From: Verrucomicrobiota bacterium
GTDB taxonomy: Bacteria; Verrucomicrobiota; Verrucomicrobiia; Verrucomicrobiales; DEV007
Reading direction: 5' to 3'
NCBI GenBank assembly: GCA_963205275.1
Contig: CAUJIH010000027.1
Location: 40,095 to 104,094 of the forward strand
Length of the DNA stretch: 64,000 nt
Positions 58,188-64,000 of this stretch are shown here, piece after piece; the stretch's first letter is position 1, and each line of letters starts with the position of its first letter. A program made the translations under genes and the position numbers. Below the pieces are notes generated by a model, which ran no database searches, was not told the DNA's origin, and saw nothing but the letters and a program-made list of their open reading frames with translations.

Positions 58188-59594
58188 CTATTTCCCGTTA
58201 GTTTTCTCCGTTTCCGCTTCGAACAGCTTGCGCCAGTGCTCCAGTCGCTCCGCCACCCGCTGCTCCATCCCACGATCTGTGGGGAAGTAATACCGCCGCC
58301 CCTCTGGTAGGTAGGCTTGCGGCACATAGCCTTCCTCTGAATCGTGTCCGTAGAGATAGGTGCTGTCTTCCTCGCTGCCGCTTTCCTTCGCCAGCTTTTT
58401 CCTCATTTTCGTTCGCAGATGCAGAGGGACGGCCAGAGTTCGGTTCTCTGCGACATCGCGGAGCGCCGCCTCGATCCCCGCATAGGCTCGATTGCTCTTC
58501 GGTGCCGTCGCTAGATAGACGGTCGCATGAGCGAGAATGATCCGAGCTTCCGGCATTCCGATGAACTCGACGGCTTGTTGCGCAGACACAGCGACTCGCA
58601 GAGCATTTGAGTCAGCCATGCCGATGTCTTCGCTGGCGGCGATCACTAGGCGGCGGGCGATGAAGCGGATGTCCTCACCCGCATGGAGCATTTTTGCCAG
58701 CCAGTAGAGAGCGGCATCCGGATCGCAGCCTCGGATAGACTTGATAAATGCGCTGATCGTATCGTAGTGCGCATCACCGTCAGCATCATAGGCGAGAGCC
58801 TTTTTCTGAATGGAATCCTCTGCGACGGATAGGTCGATCAGGATTTCGCCAGTCGCTGGATTAGGATCGCTCGTGAGCACGGCTAACTCGAAGGCGGTTA
58901 GGAGCTTCCTTCCGTCTCCGTCCGAGCGTGCGACCAAGTGCGCTGCGGCCTCGCTGGTGACATGGAGATTCTTTTGGCCAAACCCGCGCACTGGATCGGA
59001 AATCGCCGCTTGAAGAAGCCGATGCAGGTCATCTTCGCCCAGTGGCTCCAACTGAAACACCTGACTGCGCGAAACTAGAGGACTATTGATGTAGAAAAAC
59101 GGATTGTGTGTCGTCGCTCCCACGAATCGGATCGTCCCGCGCTCGATGTGCGGCAGCAGGACATCCTGTTGGGATTTATTGAAGCGGTGAATCTCGTCGA
59201 TAAAGAGAGTTGTCGTCTCTGAGCGAGTGAGTTGGTAATGGCGTGCGGTTTCGACGGCACGGCGAATTTCAGCGACATTGCTCTCCACACCGGAGAGATT
59301 CAGAAAGTGGGAGGAAGTGCGGCGGGCGATCAGTTCTGCCAGACTCGTCTTTCCAGTACCAGGTGGACCGTAGAAGATCAGCGAGGAAAAGCGGTCGGCT
59401 TCGATGGCGCGGCGAAGCAATTTCCCACTTCCTAGAATATGCTGCTGCCCCACATACTCCTCTAGAGTTCGCGGACGCATTCGGGCAGCGAGGGGCATCG
59501 TAGGACGGATAGCGAATCGCTCCCCGGTGTTAGCCTCCGGGGCGTTTCCGATGGGAGTAGGCTCCGCTAGGTCTGGAAACAGATCGTCACTCAT
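58188..59594 (-). CDS. rarA: Replication-associated recombination protein A (RarA/MgsA)
   Basis: 468-aa AAA+ ATPase acting at stalled replication forks. Walker A FYGPPGTGKTSLAEL at about residues 75-88, ESNVAEIRRAVETA, Walker B TLFIDEIHRFNKSQQDVLLP, and sensor 1 FVGATTHNPFF. The C-terminal domain has the family blocks HYDTISAFIKSIRGCDPDAA, YWLAKMLHAGEDIRFIARRL and YLYGHDSEEGYVPQAYLPEG. The first ATG gives an N-terminus (MSDDLFPDL) like other members. It is divergent from the unknown 59845 gene across an AT-rich spacer. Confidence 0.95.
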   Translation of the reverse strand: MSDDLFPDLAEPTPIGNAPEANTGERFAIRPTMPLAARMRPRTLEEYVGQQHILGSGKLLRRAIEADRFSSLIFYGPPGTGKTSLAELIARRTSSHFLNLSGVESNVAEIRRAVETARHYQLTRSETTTLFIDEIHRFNKSQQDVLLPHIERGTIRFVGATTHNPFFYINSPLVSRSQVFQLEPLGEDDLHRLLQAAISDPVRGFGQKNLHVTSEAAAHLVARSDGDGRKLLTAFELAVLTSDPNPATGEILIDLSVAEDSIQKKALAYDADGDAHYDTISAFIKSIRGCDPDAALYWLAKMLHAGEDIRFIARRLVIAASEDIGMADSNALRVAVSAQQAVEFIGMPEARIILAHATVYLATAPKSNRAYAGIEAALRDVAENRTLAVPLHLRTKMRKKLAKESGSEEDSTYLYGHDSEEGYVPQAYLPEGRRYYFPTDRGMEQRVAERLEHWRKLFEAETEKTNGK

Positions 59595-59655
59595 CGGCTC
59601 TATACTAGCAGCGAGATGGGAAACGACACGGGAAAAGTCAGCTCATCGACGAAGG

Positions 59656-59844
59656 AGTTTCACGCGGGAGGCATCTTCTAACAAAGCGAGAGTCGTGCGC
59701 AAAAGGCAGCGGGAAAATAAAATATCTAGAATTAATCGGATCAAAAATAATTACTATTTTTTACTATAAATTTCATATTTAAATTGAAATATTATATTAT
59801 CCGAAGTAAAATTTTAAAACTTCTTCAATCCATCCTCAATCATC
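59656..59844 (+). promoter_or_regulatory. AT-rich leader upstream of the 161-aa unknown gene
   Basis: Intergenic DNA between divergent rarA and the 59845 gene. From about 59715 to 59820 it is far more AT-rich than its surroundings and includes AATATCTAGAATTAAT, similar to the CTAGA-containing AT-rich islands at 18.06 and 29.15 kb. Promoter boxes cannot be fixed by eye because many TATA-like strings overlap. Confidence 0.4.
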
Positions 59845-60330
59845 ATGAACATCACCATCCCCAAGTTGAGTCACTTTTCGCTGGAAGAGCTGGGTCTGAC
59901 ACCTCTCGTCGACAAGCCGAATGCGGAAGTCAGCTTTAAAGTTGATATCGAGCCAGCTCGCGTCACGCGGCGAATCGTAGTCGGAATCCTAGATGAGAGC
60001 CGAAAGCGTGGAATCGCCGTAGCGATCTATCCGGCGACGGGGGAAGTCTGCGATCTATGCAACGGAGGAGGCGTAATCGGCTATCTCTCCCAATCGCCTC
60101 TGTCACCGAATACCCCAGTTCCCTGTGATCTCACGCTCTATCGCTTTGGCGAGAATTTCATCTGCAGCGTCAGAATCCATGGGGAAATCTTCCTATATCC
60201 GGCCTTTTCACTGAACGGCAGCGCCCGACTCACCGCCTTCGTCGGACAGGAATCAGTGGAAGGCGAAAAGGAATCGGTCAAATGGTCGAATCTGCGCCTG
60301 AACGTGATCGAACAACCGCTCGCTGCGTGA
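59845..60330 (+). CDS. Hypothetical protein, 161 aa, beta-rich
   Basis: Not recognised. No signal peptide or membrane helix, so probably cytoplasmic. Alternating hydrophobic pattern suggests mostly beta strands (AEVSFKVDIEPARVTRRIVV, GIAVAIYPATGEVCDLC, DLTLYRFGENFICSVRIHGE, SARLTAFVGQES). This is reminiscent of a jelly-roll or lectin-like sandwich ending in a WSNLRLNV strand, but that is only a pattern judgement. A CDLCNGGG segment (about residues 71-78) offers a CxxC pair. Codon usage and structured length support a real gene. The AT-rich upstream region sets it apart from its neighbours. Confidence 0.65.
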   Translation: MNITIPKLSHFSLEELGLTPLVDKPNAEVSFKVDIEPARVTRRIVVGILDESRKRGIAVAIYPATGEVCDLCNGGGVIGYLSQSPLSPNTPVPCDLTLYRFGENFICSVRIHGEIFLYPAFSLNGSARLTAFVGQESVEGEKESVKWSNLRLNVIEQPLAA

Positions 60331-60341
60331 CCGATCGCGAA

Positions 60342-60368
60342 GTCGTGCAGATCACGACTGATCGTGAT
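60342..60368. terminator. Overlapping hairpins between convergent genes
   Basis: Two alternative perfect stems share the middle arm: GTCGTGcagatCACGAC (60342-60358) and ATCACGActgaTCGTGAT (60351-60368). They sit between the convergent 161-aa gene and mdoH. No long T-run follows on either strand, so a bidirectional terminator is possible but not certain. Confidence 0.4.
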
Positions 60369-60413
60369 TTGTCAGACTCGCCTATCGTGTGCCGTCGCGT
60401 GGCAGATCCAAGA

Positions 60414-62444
60414 TCACGAATTTCGCCAAAACGGAGAAACGGCGTCATCATCCGCACGATGCCAAATCTCGCGGTGTATCCAGTGAAGGCTTTCCACATC
60501 CGAGAGAACGGCGATCTGTTCCTCTCGTGAAAGAGCAGTGGGGCCATCGCGCAGAAGACGCTCCGCTTCAGTGCGAGCGCTTTTCACGGATGGGGCCGTA
60601 TCACCTAGGAGTGAGATATGCATCGCGCTGAGGCCGGGATCAGTGATGACGGCAGCGATTCCTCGCCCCGGTGTCGCCAGCTTCGCCACACGAGATGTCT
60701 CCAGTCGCACCGTCTCTAGGGCCGCCGTCGCTAGCTCTGGTGATGGGAGAGTCTCGTCCGGGATCGTGAGAAGATGGTCATGGCAAGGCCTTCGAATGGG
60801 ATGGCTCGACCCAATAGAAATCGGGATCGCTAGGATCAGTCCGATAAGAATGGGAGAGAGCCACAGAAACAGGGGAAAGTTCGTGAGCGCGGTGACAATC
60901 GCTAGAGCAATTCCCAGCACTGTCTGCCAACCGTGGAAGGATAGTGCTTCGCGCCAAGGCGTCTTGTTCGCCCCACGCCGCTGCGTGGTCCAGTTCACCG
61001 AGCGCCCGAGAAGATTCCAGATAACAAAGCGTGTGTGAAATAGCATCAGTACCGGAGCCAGAAGCGTGGAAAAAATTGTCTCCACCGCGACGCCTAGGCT
61101 CGCTTTGATCCATCCGCCGAAGCCTCGTCTGCGTTCAGGATCACAGCAGAGATCGAGGAGTGCGAATAGTTTCGGACCTAGGAGCATGATCGCAGTGAGA
61201 AGTAGTATCCCCCATCCGAAAAACGGTGCACTGAGTTCTGCATCCGCATAGCTTCGCCAGATTCCGACGAGCAGAAACAGCAGCCAGAGGGGTGAACTGA
61301 GATAGGCGAAGATTCCGCTCGTCAGGTGTAGGCGTGTTCGCCAGAGGAATCCTGGGGCAGTCAGCAGCATTCCGTGCTGCATGTTCCCTTGGCACCAGCG
61401 GCGGTCGCGGATCGCGGACTCGATTATGCTTTGCGGTCCTTCTTCATAGCTTCCTCTCAGATCTTCCGCTAGCTTGACCTCCCAGCCCGCTCGTCCGAGC
61501 AAGCCCGCTTCGACAAAATCGTGCGAGAGGATGGGGCCACCAAAGGGCTTTCGGCCCGGCAGCTCGGGCAGAGCACAGTGTTCCATGAAAGGACTCAGGC
61601 GTAGGATGGCATTGTGTCCCCAGTAATTCCCGCACTCCTGTTGCCACCAGGCGAGTCCGCTGAGATAAATCGGAGAATACAGATGATTGGCGAATTGCTG
61701 CATCTTTCCGAAGCAAGTCTCTGCACCGATCAGAGCCGGAGCGGTCTGGAGTAGAGCCAGTCGAGGATTGGCTTCCATCCGTCGGCGGAGTTCGAGTAGA
61801 GTTGTGCCGCTCATCACACTGTCTGCGTCTAGGATGATTCCGTAGCGATAGCCACCGCCCCAGGAGCGACAAAAATTTTCGATATTTCCGCTTTTTCGTC
61901 CACGATTCAAGGAACGTCGGCGGTAAAAGATTCGCTTTGGTTCCGGGAGGGTACGAGTCCAGTCGAACCAGGCTGTTTCCTCTGCGATCCATTGGTCGGG
62001 CTGGTCGGAGTCGGAAAGAAGATACAGGTCATAGGCCTCTCCTCCGGGAAGAGAGGAGACGGACTCGAAGACAGCTCGGGCATTGGCGAAGACGCGCTCG
62101 ACTGGCTCATTGTAGATCGGCATCAGCAGGGCGACTCTGGCTTCTTCCAGATCAGGAGGAGCGGACAGTTGTGTATCCGGTTTCGCACGAGGTCGTGAGA
62201 TTCGTCGTAGCGCAAACCCAAACAGGCTGTGGCTGAAACCGGAGGCCAAGTGAGTGAATAGGATCGAAAACAGTAGCCAGAGCAAAACAGAGGGGAGTGA
62301 CCAGCCGGATCGTGATAGATCTGCTGTCATCAGAGCGATTCCCCCTGCAGCGATCACAAGAACCACGCTCAGAAAAATCACAGTTTCCCAAGGGAACGCC
62401 CCTGTTCTTGCTGCCGATGGCACTCGTGGAATCCGAGTTCTCAC
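60414..62444 (-). CDS. mdoH: Glucans biosynthesis glucosyltransferase MdoH/OpgH (N-terminal domain missing)
   Basis: Inner-membrane processive glucosyltransferase that makes osmoregulated periplasmic glucan backbones. The ORF-track start (62696) lies inside the upstream gene; a GTG at 62444 overlaps that gene's stop (GTGA) and gives 676 aa. Two membrane helices (ETVIFLSVVLVIAAGGIALM; SVLLWLLFSILFTHLASGF) lead into the GT-A domain: VALLMPIYNEPVERVFANAR, LLSDSDQPD, FYRRRSLNRGRKSGNIENFC, ILDADSVMSG, YWGHNAILRLSPFMEHCALP, ILSHDFVEAGLLGRAGWEV and RDRRWCQGNMQH. More helices and a C-terminal cytoplasmic domain follow. E. coli OpgH is about 850 aa; the roughly 140-aa N-terminal cytoplasmic domain is absent. 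opgG is not in the window. Confidence 0.9.
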   Translation of the reverse strand: MRTRIPRVPSAARTGAFPWETVIFLSVVLVIAAGGIALMTADLSRSGWSLPSVLLWLLFSILFTHLASGFSHSLFGFALRRISRPRAKPDTQLSAPPDLEEARVALLMPIYNEPVERVFANARAVFESVSSLPGGEAYDLYLLSDSDQPDQWIAEETAWFDWTRTLPEPKRIFYRRRSLNRGRKSGNIENFCRSWGGGYRYGIILDADSVMSGTTLLELRRRMEANPRLALLQTAPALIGAETCFGKMQQFANHLYSPIYLSGLAWWQQECGNYWGHNAILRLSPFMEHCALPELPGRKPFGGPILSHDFVEAGLLGRAGWEVKLAEDLRGSYEEGPQSIIESAIRDRRWCQGNMQHGMLLTAPGFLWRTRLHLTSGIFAYLSSPLWLLFLLVGIWRSYADAELSAPFFGWGILLLTAIMLLGPKLFALLDLCCDPERRRGFGGWIKASLGVAVETIFSTLLAPVLMLFHTRFVIWNLLGRSVNWTTQRRGANKTPWREALSFHGWQTVLGIALAIVTALTNFPLFLWLSPILIGLILAIPISIGSSHPIRRPCHDHLLTIPDETLPSPELATAALETVRLETSRVAKLATPGRGIAAVITDPGLSAMHISLLGDTAPSVKSARTEAERLLRDGPTALSREEQIAVLSDVESLHWIHREIWHRADDDAVSPFWRNS

Positions 62445-63079
62445 CGCACCAGAAAAAAGGTGGATACGAATAAGGTGGACGCGAATACGATGATGACTCC
62501 CCACCAGAGCATCCAGGAAGCAGAGGCACGTCTGAAAGCACGCTGCAGGGAGATCGAAGGGAGCTTGCAGAGGATTCCCAGAGGAATCGGTCGAGCGATC
62601 ATCTCTGCGGGTTGCAGGTCGGGCGTCGCACTCAGGCGCAGCGCAGACTGGCAGGCTTCGCGAAGCGAGGGGAGGGGAGTTCCAGAAAGAAAGCACGTCT
62701 GCCAGCTTTCGTCCTCACGGATCAGCAACAGCGCGACTCGATTCTCTACAGTCAGAGGCTCGGATTCGTCCAGATTCTTCTCTTCTTCCGACGGGGAGAG
62801 GAAATTTAGTAGCGCCCGTTTCGCTCCAGTGAGGGCGAGGGATGAGATCGAAGTTGCCGAACGAGCGGAAGAATCACGAAGAAAATCACGTTCAGCTCTG
62901 TCCAGAAGGCTTTTCACCAGCGCATCACGGCTCGTTCCTTCCGCGATTCCCCAAGCGGCGAAATAGTTGTGGAGTCGGCTCCGGGCAGTCTCACGCTCTG
63001 ACGCAAGCAGACTCCGTCCCGGAGCCGAAGGCGTGGGGAGGGAGTTAGCTGGGACAGAGGCGAGGCATTCAGGCACCAT
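62441..63079 (-). CDS. Hypothetical C-terminally membrane-anchored protein coupled to mdoH
   Basis: Unrecognised. From the ATG at 63079 it has 212 aa; the ORF-track TTG at 63178 would overlap the SDR gene by 37 bp and add 33 residues. The body is helical and charged (ERETARSRLHNYFAAWGIAE; RDALVKSLLDRAERDFLRD; SPSEEEKNLDESEPLTVEN). A single C-terminal membrane helix (MLWWGVIIVFASTLFVSTFF) ends three residues before the stop, giving a tail-anchored topology with the body in the cytoplasm. Its TGA overlaps the mdoH GTG. It takes the place where OpgH normally has its N-terminal cytoplasmic domain and may supply that function in trans (inference). Confidence 0.65.
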   Translation of the reverse strand: MVPECLASVPANSLPTPSAPGRSLLASERETARSRLHNYFAAWGIAEGTSRDALVKSLLDRAERDFLRDSSARSATSISSLALTGAKRALLNFLSPSEEEKNLDESEPLTVENRVALLLIREDESWQTCFLSGTPLPSLREACQSALRLSATPDLQPAEMIARPIPLGILCKLPSISLQRAFRRASASWMLWWGVIIVFASTLFVSTFFLVR

Positions 63080-63141
63080 CGCACAAGCGTTCCATGAAAC
63101 ACGCCATCCTGCCACGGGATTTTTTTGGATGACTTCGATCT

Positions 63142-63930
63142 CTACGCCTTGCTTCGGATTTCCAATCCTTCCAGCCAAGGCGCGGAGATTTGTGGCGGCA
63201 TTCCTCCGAAGGGCTGATAGGTCGGTATCTGGATGACGCTCATGCTGTGCGGCTGGGAAGCGATGAAAAAGAGGGCTTCTGCGCAGTCCTCGCTCTGAAT
63301 CATCGCGTCACGGTGCTTTTGTGTCGGCTTCACAGGACGATTCTCCACGATGGGCGTATTGGTCTCGCCTGGAGCGTATTCCGATACCACGATTCCCTCT
63401 GCGGCGAGCTGGGGGCGAGCGGTAAAAAGCAGCCCGCGCACAGCCCACTTGCTCGCCGTGTAAGGAACTCCGGCGAAAGAGTCGAACCCGTGCCCGGCCA
63501 GAGAGCTAACGACCACGATGCGTCCGCCGCCGTTCTTCGCCATCGGAGCGGAGACGGCGGCCATCATGTTCGTTACCCCCAGTGTGTTGGTTTCTAGAAT
63601 CCGACGCCACGTCTCTGCGTTGGCGATCTTTCCGGAATCTGAGTGAGCCATGAATCGATCTGGTGAGTTGATCCCCGCTGCATGAATCAGAGCGAATGGG
63701 GTGCCTTCCTTCAGAATCTCGGCCATCGCCTCTTCGACGCTCTCCGGATCCGCTACATCACAGGCGAGAGGAAGGATGTTCGGTGATGTCTCAGCCGTTT
63801 CTTTCAGGCTGTTCAGAGTACGTCCCAGGATAAAAGTTGTCGCTCCAGCCTCAGCGAAGCGGCGGGCGGCGGCTCTCCCCATGCCTCCGCCACCACCTGT
63901 CACGACGACGATCCGATGATTCCAGTCCAT
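63142..63930 (-). CDS. SDR family oxidoreductase
   Basis: 262-aa classical short-chain dehydrogenase/reductase. NAD(P)-binding TGGGGGMGRAAARRFAEAGA (TGxxxGxG) is at about residues 11-30, with LACDVADPESVEEAM, HAAGIN (NAG-like) and the catalytic set SSLAGHG (Ser) and YTASKWAVRG (YxxxK). The C-terminus includes SVIQIPTYQPFGG, near the usual dimer region. The substrate is unknown. It is the first gene of a possible three-gene run with the tail-anchored protein and mdoH; the gap to the preferred start of the next gene is 62 bp. Confidence 0.9.
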   Translation of the reverse strand: MDWNHRIVVVTGGGGGMGRAAARRFAEAGATTFILGRTLNSLKETAETSPNILPLACDVADPESVEEAMAEILKEGTPFALIHAAGINSPDRFMAHSDSGKIANAETWRRILETNTLGVTNMMAAVSAPMAKNGGGRIVVVSSLAGHGFDSFAGVPYTASKWAVRGLLFTARPQLAAEGIVVSEYAPGETNTPIVENRPVKPTQKHRDAMIQSEDCAEALFFIASQPHSMSVIQIPTYQPFGGMPPQISAPWLEGLEIRSKA

Positions 63931-64000
63931 TCGATTCGATAGGAAAAAGGGAAAGGAATTCGATTATTTGGATTTCAGTCCTACGGTATTCTCTGAAATC

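Noticed and set aside
62445-62696. ORF-track N-terminal extension of MdoH
   Set aside because: It is out of frame within the upstream coding sequence, has a composition unlike OpgH, and the GTG at 62444 overlaps the preceding stop.

Overview
The window looks like chromosomal DNA of a Verrucomicrobiota (PVC superphylum) bacterium. The evidence is the DUF1501 + PSCyt1/DUF1549/DUF1553 pair typical of Planctomycetes and Verrucomicrobia, a PVC-type beta-propeller/HEAT/cytochrome c fusion, several PQQ-like beta-propeller proteins, a membrane pyrophosphatase, and a dispersed double-palindrome repeat of a kind I associate with Verrucomicrobia. Base composition is moderately GC-rich, with three strikingly AT-rich intergenic islands (about 18.06-18.18, 28.86-29.19 and 59.66-59.84 kb). 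No rRNA, tRNA, CRISPR array, prophage or complete insertion sequence was found. The assignment to phylum is inference from gene content; no marker gene was compared.

Layout. 0-17 kb is mostly housekeeping: a short NAD-dependent epimerase, helicase HrpB, an Aas-like acyltransferase/acyl-ACP synthetase fusion whose acyltransferase domain has lost its catalytic motifs, a K+-dependent-type membrane pyrophosphatase, a DUF2868 membrane protein coupled to a DUF3482 GTPase, HolA, an aspartate aminotransferase, an inositol monophosphatase, IspF and NadB. An exact 65-bp duplication made of two palindromes each follows nadB. 17-29 kb, all on the minus strand, holds a small membrane protein, the DUF1501/PSD1 pair, and a run exbB-exbD-TPR-histidine kinase-response regulator.

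29.2-37.8 kb (plus strand) is a compact exopolysaccharide operon: a Wzz/BY-kinase fusion, an undecaprenyl-phosphate sugar-1-phosphate transferase, a polymerase/ligase-like membrane protein, GT2 and GT4 glycosyltransferases and a PIG-L deacetylase. No flippase or outer-membrane export gene is in the window. 37.8-46 kb carries a rhomboid protease, a PQQ-type sugar dehydrogenase-like protein, SstT, a PQQ-like propeller protein and the PVC heme-binding protein. 46-47.3 kb is a small accessory patch: a DUF2442 gene and an overlapping DUF4160 gene broken by one in-frame TGA at codon 8 (missed by the ORF track), plus short imperfect repeats.

47.3-64 kb returns to core genes: thiC under a TPP riboswitch, an LptF/G-type permease, another PQQ-like protein, truB-ribF, a YycJ-type metallo-hydrolase, trpE, a secreted protein of unknown function, rarA, an unknown 161-aa protein behind an AT-rich leader, and an SDR - membrane-anchored unknown - mdoH run. 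In the last run the OpgH-type glucosyltransferase lacks the N-terminal cytoplasmic domain of the E. coli enzyme, and a separate translationally coupled gene sits where that domain would be.

For several genes I moved the start downstream of the ORF-track start because a signal peptide, a family N-terminus or a translational overlap fits better; these are noted individually. The most useful observations are the DUF4160 nonsense mutation, the degenerate acyltransferase half of the Aas-like protein, the exact palindromic duplication and the possibly split OpgH. I did not find a clearly new multi-gene system; the best candidates for poorly described biology are the DUF2868/DUF3482 pair and the exbBD-TPR-two-component run.
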